Below, piece by piece: positions 27,005 through 36,794 of a stretch of DNA of 64,000 nt. Source of the DNA: Caballeronia mineralivorans PML1(12) (GTDB lineage: Bacteria > Pseudomonadota > Gammaproteobacteria > Burkholderiales > Burkholderiaceae). Below the pieces are notes generated by a model. It was not told the DNA's origin. It made no database searches and saw only the letters and a list, made by a program, of their open reading frames with translations. Each line of letters begins with the position of its first letter. The first letter of the stretch is position 1. Where the stretch lies: positions 1-64,000 of the forward strand of contig NZ_AEJF01000214.1 in the NCBI RefSeq assembly GCF_001028175.1, in the 5' to 3' direction. The position numbers and the translations under genes were made by a program.

Positions 27005-27340
27005 ATGAGATTTCCGTGGAAAGGCCTGCAAGGCGGAGGGCACGACAAGCATGGTGGAAATGATGAGGGTGGACACGGCAAGCGCGAGAGGCACGGTGGA
27101 CACGACGGTTGGGGTAACAACAGGCGCCATGGCGATAGTCAGCGTACCTATGACGACGCTCCGCAGAGCATTGTTGACGACAGTGTGCCGTGCTCCGGGT
27201 GCCGGACGCCCAATCTGCAGCAAGCGAGGTTTTGCCAGCAGTGTGGCGCGCCAATGGCTCAGACGGCGTGCGGTCAATGCGATGCCACCCTGCAGGCGGG
27301 GGCCCGGTTCTGCCATCAGTGCGGCAAGGCAGCCTCCTGA
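27005..27340 (+). CDS. His-rich double zinc-ribbon protein at end of sct operon
   Basis: A 111-residue protein from the ATG at 27005 (AAGGGAGG upstream). Residues 8-47 are Gly/His/Arg-rich (GLQGGGHDKHGGNDEGGHG). Residues 63-106 form two zinc ribbons with Cys63-x2-Cys66...Cys77-x2-Cys80 and Cys89-x2-Cys92...Cys103-x2-Cys106. It lies 52 bases after sctQ and before the operon terminator, so it is co-transcribed with the secretion genes. Zinc ribbons of this pattern bind nucleic acid or protein, and the His tract suggests extra metal binding. No role in T3SS is known to me; it could be a regulator or an effector. Confidence 0.75.
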   Translation: MRFPWKGLQGGGHDKHGGNDEGGHGKRERHGGHDGWGNNRRHGDSQRTYDDAPQSIVDDSVPCSGCRTPNLQQARFCQQCGAPMAQTACGQCDATLQAGARFCHQCGKAAS

Positions 27341-27380
27341 CGACGGCTGTTATCCGTCACTATGCGAGCGATGCTGGATT

Positions 27381-27411
27381 CAGGTGGCCCGATAGCGGGC
27401 CACCTGGTTTT
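27381..27411 (+). terminator. Strong intrinsic terminator of the sctF-sctQ operon
   Basis: A perfect 10-base stem CAGGTGGCCC / GGGCCACCTG around a six-base loop, followed by GTTTT. It ends the transcription unit beginning at the AraC gene or sctF. Confidence 0.88.
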
Positions 27412-27743
27412 GGATTGCGGCCCCGTGCATGTGCAGGCGAGTGCGTGGTCTCATAGCCTCTGCGAGGTGCTGTCCCCGGGGGCGCAGACAGATTGCGCCA
27501 GCAATGTTGCCAAGAGGGATATAGCCGCAAATCGAAAGCTTTTGGTCATTTTCGAAGGTTGTGGTCTGGCGTCCAACTTATCCTTGAGTTTCACCGGGGT
27601 GCAGCGTCCGATTCAGGTATTGCAGCAATTTTCGTAATGTCAAGCGGACAAGTTGTAGGGCAAATCTAGCACGTCACTCTGCATAAAACGTCGGATACCA
27701 GTGCAATTCCCTTTCATGCCACATTCTTAAAAGAAGAACGGAT
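27412..27743. other. No gene seen; upstream of marC
   Basis: No coherent coding sequence. It follows the operon terminator and would carry the promoter of the MarC gene. The AAGAAG at 27731-27737 may serve as its weak ribosome-binding site. Confidence 0.4.
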
Positions 27744-28433
27744 GTGAACACGCCCAGCATGTTGCAAGATTTTGCGGAAACCGTTCTATTGATCGTGGCA
27801 GGCCTCCTCCCTATTATCAACCCGCCCGCAGCGGCGTTAATCGTTCTCAGCCTCGTTCCTCATGCAAGTCCGGCGGAACGAACCACGATGGCACGGCGCA
27901 TTGCGATCAATAGCTTTGTCGTACTGCTAATCTCGCTATTGGTCGGTGCCTACGTATTGTCGTTCTTTGGCATATCGATTCCCGTGCTGCGAGTGGCCGG
28001 TGGCTTGATCATCGGTATGGCGGGATGGAACCTGTTGCAGACTGAGCGGCCGGAGGAAGACGAGCGGGAAGGAGAGGCACAGGCTGCGCCCGCGCACGCA
28101 AGGCCGGCATCGTTACGGGCGAAGGCGTTCTATCCGCTGACGTTGCCTGTGACAGTAGGACCTGGCAGTATTGCTGTCGCAATCGCACTGGGCACCGGAT
28201 CGCCACACCAAGGGCTGTCGCCGATTCATCTCGCCGGGGTCGGTGTGGCGCTCGTCGTCCTATGCGCAAGTATTTACGTCTGCGTGCGATTTTCTGGTCA
28301 CCTTGAAAAGTTGCTTGGAACTGTCGGCACGCAAGTCGCCATGCGCTTGTTCGCCTTCGTGATTTTGTGTATCGGTGTGCAGTTATTCTGGTTAGGAGTA
28401 TCGGAGCTCGTAGCGTCCATACACTTTAAATAG
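27744..28433 (+). CDS. MarC family integral membrane protein
   Basis: A 229-residue protein (GTG start at 27744; an ATG at 27759 is an alternative). About six membrane helices are visible, with the MarC-family pattern LLPIINPPAAALIVLSL near the start, a hydrophilic loop at residues 90-125, and PLTLPVTVGPGSIAVAIALG after it. The family's substrate is unsettled; early links to antibiotic resistance were not upheld. It separates the sct operon from the IS-rich island and may be ancestral chromosomal sequence or island cargo. Confidence 0.88.
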   Translation: MNTPSMLQDFAETVLLIVAGLLPIINPPAAALIVLSLVPHASPAERTTMARRIAINSFVVLLISLLVGAYVLSFFGISIPVLRVAGGLIIGMAGWNLLQTERPEEDEREGEAQAAPAHARPASLRAKAFYPLTLPVTVGPGSIAVAIALGTGSPHQGLSPIHLAGVGVALVVLCASIYVCVRFSGHLEKLLGTVGTQVAMRLFAFVILCIGVQLFWLGVSELVASIHFK

Positions 28434-28439
28434 CTAAGC

Positions 28440-29224
28440 CAAACTGAAACAGGGCGAGGCACGCAGGCGTGAGAAGACTGGATACTGGGTAACCAGTGCC
28501 CGTGCGTACGACCTGAGTCTGAAAAAGCACGGCATGATCTGCTTGTATTTTCCCTGCGGAGACATGAAGGCGCAGTTCATCAACGCGAAGCTTTACACGC
28601 GGAGTCTCGGGATGCGAGCCGACGTACACGGCCCGTTACGTCGAGTTGATCTACACGTTCTATCGGCGATTCGATTGGGGCATGCGCCAAATCACGGGTT
28701 GCATGGAAGACTACTGGGCGACGCGAGGACTGGACATTCCCGTGCCTAGCAGCGGTCAGCTATGCGAGCGGTTCGCCTCGCTTGAAGTAGACATCATGCT
28801 GGCCAGGCGGCTCGCTCGTGGCGAGGCGGTGAGCATGATTGTTGACGCCACAGGTTTAAGCTTCGGACCAGCCAGTCAGTGATACGAACAGAAGTACGGC
28901 CACAAGGTCATCCGTACTCCATGGCGCAAAATGCACCTGGGAATTGATGCGGGCATGAACGTTCATGCGCACCGCATCACGACGGCGGAAGTCTCCGACA
29001 GTGAAGGCATGGACGCCGTGTCGCCTGCAAATCCGCCGGTGGATAAGGTGATCGCCGATGGCACGTATTGCGGTATCGAGCGCACTGAGACCTTCTCACG
29101 CGCGGACGTGACGTCTGTCCCGACGCAGAAGATCGCCTCACAAAAGAGCGAAGGCGTCATCATCTCCAACCTCATTAACATGTGGAAGGCCTTCGGCAAA
29201 CCGGTTTGCGCCGGCAATGGATAG
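28440..29224 (+). pseudogene. IS5-family transposase, decayed
   Basis: Pieces in several frames are recognisable: GDMKAQFINAK, then WGMRQITGCMEDYWATRGLD and LCERFASLEVDIMLARRLARGEAVSMIVDATGLSFG, then MHLGIDAGMNVHAHRITTAEVSDSEGMDAV and VIADGTYCGIERTE. The end IASQKSEGVIISNLINMWKAFGKP directly follows a point where about 80 catalytic-domain residues should be. Frameshifts and this deletion make it inactive. Confidence 0.8.
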
Positions 29225-29404
29225 TCGTGTCCGTTGCACCGGAACTCGTACCCTCCTAACAAAGCCCTTTAACGCTGCATTGCATTGAAACCATGGAACA
29301 CAAGCCGTCAAATCCAACGGCAAAACCAGACATAATGAAATGGCCAGCCCGATCCCAGCGACCGATTTACCATGAGATTTCGGGCAACCGAAGAGGAGAG
29401 CGTC

Positions 29405-30430
29405 ATGAACGAGGTCACGCTAATCGGTATCGATCTGGGCAAGCATGTCTTTCACGTCCATGGGCAAGATGCAAAGGGACACGCGATATTCCGCAAGAAG
29501 CTCTCGCGCCTGCAGTTGCTTCCATTCTTTAGCAACCTCAAGGCGGTCACCGTGGTCATGGAGGCGTGCACTGGCTCTCACTGGCTGGCACGCAAGCTCA
29601 TTGCAATGGGGCACGTCGCGCGGCTAATTTCGCCACAATATGTGCGTCCCTTCGTAAAGAGCAACAAGAACGACTACATTGATGCCGAAGCGATCTGCGA
29701 GGCAGCGTCGCGCCCTTCAATGCGCTTCGTCGAACCGCGAACGGAAGCGCAACAGCTGCTTGCCGCGTTGCACCGGGCGTGCGAGGGTCTGGTGACCGAA
29801 CGCACGGCCACGATCAACCGGATTCACGCACTACTGCTGGAGTTTGGAATCATCGTCCCTCTGTCCAGAGCCACGCTTCGCCGGCTGTCTGATGCGCTCG
29901 CCGTGCATGATTTGCCGCTACGACCGGCCCAGATGATTCACCGGCTCCATGAGCACTATCGATATCTCGACCAGGAGGTCGCAGATATCGAACGAGACCT
30001 GACGGTACAACTGCGCGAGGACGAGAACGCGGCTCGTTTACTGTCAATTCCTGGCATTGGCACCATTACGGCGAGCTTGCTGGCTTCCGAGATCGGAAAC
30101 GTCGCACAGTTCGCGGGCGGTCGGAATTTCGCAGCATCAATAGGGCTTGTTCCGTGGCAGCACAGTACGGGCGGTCGGAGCACTCTGTGTGGGATCAGCA
30201 AGCGCGGTGACAAGCATTACGTCATTTGCTCGTGCAAGGAGCAAGAGCGGTTATACAGCGTGCAGACCAGCGAACCGACAGGCTTGGTGAGTGGATCCGA
30301 TCAATGCTGAGCCGACGTCACTCCAACGTGGTGGCCCGTGCCGTCGCCAACAAGTTGGCGCGGATCGCGTGGGCGGTTTTGACTAAACACACCGTGTACG
30401 ATGCCTCACATTTGAATTTGGAAGTCTGAT
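29405..30430 (+). pseudogene. IS110-family transposase, frameshifted
   Basis: The frame from the ATG at 29405 gives a DEDD-type IS110 transposase: IGIDLGKHVFH (first Asp), VMEACTGSHW (Glu), KSNKNDYIDAEAICEA (Asp), and the C-terminal domain LLSIPGIGTITASLLASEIG...FAASIGLVPWQHSTGGRSTLCGISKRGDKHYV. Near 30226 the reading frame changes. The true continuation LVQGARAVIQRADQ...ANKLARIAWAVLTK is in the next frame and ends at 30430. A single-base change or true decay therefore splits an otherwise complete gene. Confidence 0.85.
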
Positions 30431-31143
30431 TCACCTGTGTTCATCCAACGAGGTTCTGCGACTGCTGGAAATTTGATGGTCCAACGGCACAGCGACCGGA
30501 CGAAGAACCTGACAAGCTGTACAGCAACTGCCGACATTTTGAGGATCGACCGGTGCGGTTTTCATCGCGGAACGGAGAGCAACCTCCAAGACGATTCCGA
30601 ATAGATTTGCGCAAGCCAAAAGACTTCAGAACCAACGCTTGCAAAATTCGGGCTGACCATAGATTTCAACTTAGCCCAGAGGCGGACATCTGTATCCGGA
30701 CTCGACATGCCGCGCACGCTCGACTTGAAGCGGAATACCAGCAGCGCACTGCGCAACTAATGACGGTGGCCGGGAAGCGGTAATCGTGATAGAGCGATTT
30801 CGATTTATCAGCACGACATCTCACGCCACAGCCCCCTCAACTTGACAATGCCCGATAAAACCAAATTATGTCGCTTCTGGTCAGATTCCTGACAATCCTT
30901 CAGCTATTCCAAAGTTTGTGATGCGCCGATGGGTAATCATTGCCGCGATGGTTACGCCCGCTGCAGGTGTTCTATGCGAAAGCACACGAGTATTGGTGCG
31001 TCAAGGATTTATGAATCATGACGGCATGACATTTACGTGCTGGAGGCTCATTCACAGCCATACCGATGCATTGTGCAAGCAGGCGGCACTTGGAAGCATG
31101 TGACATCCTGACCCGCATTACCTTTTTTATTGGAGTATAACGT
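30431..31143. other. Non-coding, transposon debris and upstream region
   Basis: The stretch 30780-30860 (GATTTCGATTT...ACAATGCC) resembles the sequence at 36720-36780 after the other IS5 remnant, so an IS5 end is probably present. A 60-residue frame at 30921-31103 begins with a hydrophobic stretch (MRRWVIIAAMVTPAAGVLC) but lacks a ribosome-binding site; I do not count it as a gene. The last 200 bases should contain the promoter of 31144. Confidence 0.35.
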
Positions 31144-33039
31144 ATGACTAGTTCATTTTATGTCACGGGGAAACAGCCCGAGGCTGGGACGCCACTTTCG
31201 GATGTTCAAGAGGTTATTCATACGCCGATCACGCTCAACTGCGACGCTTCCGTGGCCGAAGTTGCGGCAAAATTGGCTAGCCGTTTCGGCAGCACGGGGA
31301 CGGTAAAACTCACCATCGATGGCGAGCCGCTTAAATCAACAGTTGGTTTATTCGGAGGTGGTGAGACTGAAGGTTTCGCAATGTTAGATGAAATCGTAAA
31401 AGCACTTACAGTTTCCTTTTCAAAAGGAAATGATCCGTTCGCGGCACGCGCTTCAGCACTTACGTTCGTAAGCTATCTAGTTGATAGCAATTTTCAAGAG
31501 ATATCAAAAAAAGTAGTTGATACTGCCTTGAAAGCTGAAAAATTCGGTGCCGAAAAAGAAAATGTAAGCAAATCTCCTGGGATGCCCGGAAACGCGGCAG
31601 ATGCGACCTTTGAAGTTGATGAAGACGAACCGGAGGGAACTAGCTCGCCCGTATCCGCCATCAATATATCGCTCGAACACGGAGGTGCACGTATACATGA
31701 AAGGACCCGTCTTGATGGCGGTATTGAAGCTGAGCTTGTAATATTGTTCGCTTTAAAAAAGGCCGGCAGCGTTTTCACCAAAGCAATGCAAGCCTGCAGT
31801 TGGCGTTTTGGTAGAAGTTATATGACTACAGTTAACGTGGGTCATGTTAATTATAGTTCTTCCAATGAGAATATTAAAATAGCTCTGTCCAAAAATGAGT
31901 TGACATGGTGGAACAGGTTGGAAAACTTCCTCCGTCGATATTTCAGTGACAAGGAAGGTACTGTTTTTGTTGAAGGTGCGCCATCTGCAGATGTAGCACT
32001 GGAACGAAGTCGCCCAGAATTGCCGGACGATTTTAGCGACGATAAAGGTGATAATCAAAAAATTATCCCTGTTTCGGCACGTAAATTCGACAATAAAATA
32101 GTCAACGGGCAGGTGCTTTTTTCCCGCAAAGATCAAGAACTATATGTTCCAGGAAAAATAAGGGAACAAATCGGTGATTTCTATAAAAATGTAAAAAATT
32201 TCGTTCCATACCCCATAATGTTGACGAACGGAGAATTGATTGACGTGACGGGCGTTTCAATGAATGAACGCTCGCGCGAGATACCTGATACGCAGATGGA
32301 CCAACAGCTCGCAGCAACGAACTCGACTGATGATCTCTGGCATGAGTTATATAAGGACCTGAAGAGACACATGTTGCGTGATCCCAATTATCTTTTAATC
32401 GACGGCAATAATCTTTTTTCAGACAATGCCGAGTTGCAGGATATTATTGAAAGCTACGGTCGTTATCGGAAGGCATCCAACAAGGAAAAAGAGGTGGCAC
32501 TTGCGGCATTTCGAGTAGATATGCGTGCCTATGCTGAGAAGAACGACGAGGGAATCCCTGACGACGCGAATTCTGAGGAATTGAATTCATATTTAGAAAC
32601 TTGTATTTCCAAGCAGGCTGAAAAGGTAAGAGGTGTGCTCGAAGCAACATTCGAGGACGAGCAGCTTCTTCGCTCAATGATGACAGTTTTGATGCAGATT
32701 TCTATTTCGGGTATTGCAGGTCAGCTGACAGAATACACTGGCGGCATACCGGTGCCGAAGGATAGAGATTCTGCGGCGGTAAATTATGTCGTCGAGACTG
32801 AACAGTCAGAATCGGAGGAGCCCTCCGCAATTATTAAGATGCGATACGCTTATAACGGAGTGAAGGCTTTGGTGGTCGATGAAAAAGATCCGATCGAAAA
32901 AGACGAGAGCGTTCAGCGCGTAATAGATCTGGAAGAGCCGTCCGATATGTCTTTTGAGGCTATCTTCGATGCGACTCCGGACGGAGTGCGCGTACGACAA
33001 TCGTCATATTCTGTGCATCTTGTTCCGTCTGTATTTTAA
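31144..33039 (+). CDS. Unknown AT-rich protein, putative effector
   Basis: A 631-residue protein with GGAG 8 bases before the ATG. The start is Ser/Thr/Pro-rich (MTSSFYVTGKQPEAGTPLSD). A linker at about 155-180 is strongly acidic (FEVDEDEPEGTSS). It has no signal peptide or membrane helix. The C-terminal 120 residues are again acidic (ETEQSESEEPS, DEKDPIEKDESV). Base composition is clearly more AT-rich than the sct genes, indicating foreign origin. I recognise no domain. Location between IS remnants inside the split T3SS locus and next to a CaaX protein makes an effector role plausible but unproven. Confidence 0.65.
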   Translation: MTSSFYVTGKQPEAGTPLSDVQEVIHTPITLNCDASVAEVAAKLASRFGSTGTVKLTIDGEPLKSTVGLFGGGETEGFAMLDEIVKALTVSFSKGNDPFAARASALTFVSYLVDSNFQEISKKVVDTALKAEKFGAEKENVSKSPGMPGNAADATFEVDEDEPEGTSSPVSAINISLEHGGARIHERTRLDGGIEAELVILFALKKAGSVFTKAMQACSWRFGRSYMTTVNVGHVNYSSSNENIKIALSKNELTWWNRLENFLRRYFSDKEGTVFVEGAPSADVALERSRPELPDDFSDDKGDNQKIIPVSARKFDNKIVNGQVLFSRKDQELYVPGKIREQIGDFYKNVKNFVPYPIMLTNGELIDVTGVSMNERSREIPDTQMDQQLAATNSTDDLWHELYKDLKRHMLRDPNYLLIDGNNLFSDNAELQDIIESYGRYRKASNKEKEVALAAFRVDMRAYAEKNDEGIPDDANSEELNSYLETCISKQAEKVRGVLEATFEDEQLLRSMMTVLMQISISGIAGQLTEYTGGIPVPKDRDSAAVNYVVETEQSESEEPSAIIKMRYAYNGVKALVVDEKDPIEKDESVQRVIDLEEPSDMSFEAIFDATPDGVRVRQSSYSVHLVPSVF

Positions 33040-33083
33040 TAAAATTTAATGATAGGAATTTTTTTGGTGAAGTTCCGGTATTA

Positions 33084-34052
33084 ATGCGTTTTCATTCTGG
33101 TAGCCTACACTACAAGGAGTGCGAAATTTATATTCGATCGACATCAACTAGCCTCGCCATATCTCCTGTAGAGATTTTCAGCCAGCAACCCAGTTCGTTA
33201 GACACGAACCAGAAGGGTTCTGGTTTCGATGGACGCATTAGGGCTGCGACGGCAGCGCAGCAGCATCCCGCGTTACTGCGTCTCCTATACGGGTTGCCGG
33301 GCCCCGTGGTTCGAGAGCACTTCGTCCGCAGCATCCCGGATATGCGAAATCTGATGAAATCTCATCGTGGATTCTATGTCTTTTTCTACAATAACTATTT
33401 TCTAAAGTCTTTAGGGAACATAGCGTATGTCAACCGAGCCATAAATTTTGACCTTAAACTTCCCGACGGTATTGAGAAAAGAATCTCTCCTGTAAAGATA
33501 TTGGAGCTTGCTTGCGGCTATGTAAACGGAAAATGTCCGTCGTCCAGATTTTTTGGGGCATTGAAACTACTAGAAAAGCCGGTTAAAGAAAGGAAGATAG
33601 AGGATTTGAATTCACTGGGTTTAAAGTTGGTGAAACCAATTGATAATCTTGGAGATTTTATAGTTATTGGTCTAATGAATGGTCTGATCCTTCCGGGCGA
33701 TATTGCTGGGCGTGATACCCGAAGCATAATTCCCGAACTTGTTAGAGAAATTCACCCGAAACAGGAATCTGGTATTCTCCCCGAGGATTGGGCCCGCGTT
33801 GGTCGCGCCAGTCCAAAATTGAGTAATTCCGTGAATTCTCTACACAAAATAATGTGGACCGACTATTCGGACAGTATTCACTATCTCTTCGCCATTGTTT
33901 TGGCCCGTCTCAGGAATAGGCCCGTGGAACCACTAATGAGCTATGGAAGTATGGCGGAAGCCGACAAAGCCGTCCGTTACTGGTTTGGTATTGAAGCCCC
34001 TCCGGGGGGCGATCACAACACCAAGAAATGGGGGAAGTGCACTCTGTTTTAA
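33084..34052 (+). CDS. Unknown AT-rich protein ending in a CaaX motif, putative effector
   Basis: A 322-residue protein starting 44 bases after the previous gene and probably co-transcribed with it. The last residues are NTKKWGKCTLF: Cys319 followed by two mainly aliphatic or small residues and Phe is a CaaX box, the eukaryotic signal for farnesylation or geranylgeranylation. Basic residues just before it are typical of prenylated proteins. Bacteria lack the prenyltransferases, but effectors such as Salmonella SifA and Legionella AnkB use the host enzymes for membrane targeting. The body is helical (PALLRLLYGLPGPVVREHFV, LGDFIVIGLMNGLILPGDIAG) with no domain I recognise. A chance C-terminal Cys cannot be excluded. 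Confidence 0.65.
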   Translation: MRFHSGSLHYKECEIYIRSTSTSLAISPVEIFSQQPSSLDTNQKGSGFDGRIRAATAAQQHPALLRLLYGLPGPVVREHFVRSIPDMRNLMKSHRGFYVFFYNNYFLKSLGNIAYVNRAINFDLKLPDGIEKRISPVKILELACGYVNGKCPSSRFFGALKLLEKPVKERKIEDLNSLGLKLVKPIDNLGDFIVIGLMNGLILPGDIAGRDTRSIIPELVREIHPKQESGILPEDWARVGRASPKLSNSVNSLHKIMWTDYSDSIHYLFAIVLARLRNRPVEPLMSYGSMAEADKAVRYWFGIEAPPGGDHNTKKWGKCTLF

Positions 34053-34254
34053 CGATCCCGCACGTCGCTCTCGTGACTTCAGCGGCCGAAGTGGGCAACG
34101 GCGGCCGCTGAAATCCAGTGCACGCGAGAAGTTCCAACTAGCCCAGGTGAAAATAGGCGGTCTGGTGGAGTTGTTTCGTATAGCTAAAAATGTCTTAACG
34201 AGCCGACAGCACGGCATTCCACACAGCAGGCAGCGGTATCTTTGGGGCTTAACT

Positions 34255-34570
34255 TCACAAGGTTGAATTGATCTTGCGAATGTGATGTCTCAACTCAATG
34301 CCTGCCAGAGTGATCGCGGCGTTCCTGCAGTGTTTGGAGTCGAGCGACGTTCGTTCTGGACTTGGTCGATGACTCGTGAGTCTGTTCGTGAAAGGCCTTG
34401 ACAACTTTCTGCTCATAGAAGGGCACTTGTGCGAATGCACAGTGGGCCCGAACTCCTTCGCGAGTTCCTCGGGCTTGCGCCCGGCTCGCACCAGATCGAC
34501 CATCTGTGCCCGGAATTGCTCCGGGTACGGGGTGCGGTGTCTCTGCATGATGGACACCTCCTTCTCTTCC
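34255..34570 (-). pseudogene. Chimeric transposase remnants (IS3-like start, IS6-like end)
   Basis: The minus strand begins with MQRHRTPYPEQFRAQMVDLVRAGRKPEELAKEFGPT, the N-terminus of an IS3-family OrfA. After a junction near 34440 it changes to sequence ending NAAITLAGIELRHHIRKIN, the C-terminus of an unrelated DDE transposase. Two elements were joined and truncated here; nothing is functional. Confidence 0.65.
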
Positions 34571-34756
34571 AAAGAATAGATGCCCACGAGACCGGGTCAA
34601 CTCCGCAGTGAGCTGCCACACGTCGTGTTTGCACAGGAAGTTCTTTCTAGCGGAGTGCTTTTCCTGATCAAAGTCCCGCTTTCCGAAAGACAGCCGATCC
34701 ATCTCAGGGAAATATTGCAACCATCGACACAACCTCCAAATAGGGAGACTAGGGCA

Positions 34757-35995
34757 ATGGCCGGTATTTTATTTGCAACAGCAGCGCAACTCACGACGGC
34801 TCTTCAGAACGAACAGGCGTCTAAACTCGCGCAGGGAGGGTCGTTCAACTACAAAGGGCTGTCGGTCCGCATAAGCGCGATTCGGAACAGTCGAACTGAA
34901 GAGCCATCGCGGTACTCCAATATCGGTATCCATGCAGAGATGGGGACACTGACAAAGTTCTTGGAGCTTCTACTACAAACCTTTCTCAAGCGGACGCCTC
35001 GTAGCGAGGAAAAGCTGACTGAATTTCGATCGACGATTCACGAATGGTCGAAAGGAGGAGTGCTCGAAAACGTCGACAATCTATGCGAGGCGCTTCAACA
35101 CGTTTCCGATGAGAATCCAATGCCTGATAAAACTCGAACGACATGCGAACAAAAAGTCAGTCAGTTAAAAGGTTCGCTCGCGCTTTATCTCGCCACCTAC
35201 TCTCTCGACCAGCCCACAGAGTCACGACATGCAAGCACGCGGACGGAGGTGTTCCGTGCGTTATCCACGCTGGCTGGCGGCGTTCCCACCAGCACCCGTG
35301 ACCAACTAGGCAAATTGAGCTTCGCTGCGCAGATGTTGATCAGTTATTGCGATAATAAAGACCCTTCACCGATGGAAAGTATCGATGCGTTGAGTGTTGC
35401 GGCTACGGCCCATCTTCTGGCAATTTCCAACGCAGTAGATAGGCCGTCAAAGATGCTCGAAGAAAATAAGCACGATAAAAATAGGTCGTTCGAAGGCTGT
35501 ATGGGCGAGATGGAGAGCATATTCAATCGGTTGGAGCAGGTAGCTGCGCGAATCGATGCCTGCGCAACCATGCTCAAGGAGGACGGCGAGGATACAGGAT
35601 CAAACGAGCTGGAAACAGAGAATCCTTCGGCTCGAGAGCGCGCCGATGAATTGCAACGCCAATTCGCCGGCCAAAATGAGAAAGCTAAGTTCGACATGAT
35701 GGGAGTGTGCCTCCTCGAAATGCAGAATGCAGCCAAGGAGGTCGATGAAGCAATCGTCGTCTTTGCTAAACTTCACAAGACGTCCACGTACCTCGATAGG
35801 TTCAAGGAATCTTGCTCGGCGCGCGTGGAGAGAGCCTCCCAGTTTTTCGATCTATGTGCCGCGACCTTGGATAATTCCGAGGAGCTAGAAGCGAGCCAGC
35901 AGGAAAAAACCCGGATGTACACCTCATATATCAAGAAGATCATCGCGGTCACTCCACATATCATCCCGAGCGAAAAAGACACAGCCCCAAACTAA
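34757..35995 (+). CDS. Island effector-like family member 1 (412 aa)
   Basis: Taken from the ATG at 34757, where similarity to the paralogues starts; the frame upstream is transposon debris. An N-terminal module (LTTALQNEQASKLAQGGSFNYKGLSVRISAI) and a segment KLTEFRSTIHEWSKGGVLEN are shared with 43986-45125. The central stretch SYCDNKDPSPMESIDALSVAA...GEMESIFNRLEQVAARIDACATML and C-terminal ASQFFDLCAATLDNSEELEA are also shared. The protein is helical, soluble and without signal peptide. No known domain recognised. Because a relative sits in the sctU operon and the family occurs only around the T3SS here, an effector role is inferred. Confidence 0.65.
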   Translation: MAGILFATAAQLTTALQNEQASKLAQGGSFNYKGLSVRISAIRNSRTEEPSRYSNIGIHAEMGTLTKFLELLLQTFLKRTPRSEEKLTEFRSTIHEWSKGGVLENVDNLCEALQHVSDENPMPDKTRTTCEQKVSQLKGSLALYLATYSLDQPTESRHASTRTEVFRALSTLAGGVPTSTRDQLGKLSFAAQMLISYCDNKDPSPMESIDALSVAATAHLLAISNAVDRPSKMLEENKHDKNRSFEGCMGEMESIFNRLEQVAARIDACATMLKEDGEDTGSNELETENPSARERADELQRQFAGQNEKAKFDMMGVCLLEMQNAAKEVDEAIVVFAKLHKTSTYLDRFKESCSARVERASQFFDLCAATLDNSEELEASQQEKTRMYTSYIKKIIAVTPHIIPSEKDTAPN

Positions 35996-36009
35996 GAAGG
36001 GCATTGAGC

Positions 36010-36700
36010 GAACGCAAAGGGCCGGGTCCATTCCTCCAGGGGCAATCGCATTAAGCATGTCCTGAGCCAGGCGATGGAACCGGTTAGTCTCGTGATCGTT
36101 GACGCCACCGGACTGTAGGTCTACGGCAAAGACGAATGGCATCAGGAGAAACACGGCGTTGCGGCTCGCCGGACCTGGCGCGAGCGCCATCTTGCGGTCG
36201 ACGAACATCATCAAATTGTGGCTTGCGAACGCATCACGCCAGACGTCGGTGATCCGACCGCGGTGCCGGTCTGCTCACCCAAATGGCCGTGCCCTTCGAG
36301 ACATTCATGGGCGACGGCGCATACAGTGGCGAACCGGTTTCCAAGCTGTTCTGAACCATCAATCCAACGCTCAGGTGGTCGTTCCACCCCACAAGACGGC
36401 CGTTTGTTCCGCCGCTTGCGATACGCAGCGAGACCACCATATCCAGGTCATTGTGCAACAGGGGCGCCGCGCCTGGCAGAAGATCACAGGCTACAACCTG
36501 CACAACTATGCAGAGCTGACCGTACAACGCTACAAGCGCATTTTTGGCAATACGATGAAGGCCCGAGCGCTGCCACAGCAAAAGACCGGGGCATGGTTCA
36601 GTGTGTCTGCACTGAGCAGAATGACACATCTCGGTATGCCGGTGTCCGTGAAAGTCTGGAACGTCGCGCAAACCGGGGCCCGTTGCCAGTTTTTCTTTTT
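36010..36700 (+). pseudogene. IS5-family transposase, frameshifted
   Basis: Readable pieces: MEPVSLVIVDATGL-stop-VYGKDEWHQEKHGV, AARRTWRERHLAVDEHHQIVACERITPDVGDPTAVP, then in another frame VVVPPHKTAVCSAACDTQRDHHIQVIVQQGRRAWQKITGYN and RYKRIFGNTMKARALPQQKTGAWFSVSAL. At least one stop and two frameshifts interrupt it. It is a different IS5 subtype from the remnant at 28440-29224. Confidence 0.82.
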
Positions 36701-36794
36701 TCAACAACGCCGTGATACAGCGATCTCGATTTCTTCGTCGCGTTCTCTAACGCCACGGATCATTCAATCTGACAATGCCATGTGAGCCGATCAG

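Noticed and set aside
15972..27340. Hrp-type (PIP/hrpII box) control of the sct operon
   Set aside because: No convincing box was found by eye, and the needle and gate proteins are of the SPI-2 type, where such boxes are not expected.
30921..31103. 60-residue frame with hydrophobic start
   Set aside because: No ribosome-binding site and no coherent continuation; may be chance.
34580..34756. N-terminal extension of the effector-like family member 1 frame
   Set aside because: Overlaps IS3 remnant sequence on the other strand; similarity to paralogues begins at the ATG at 34757.
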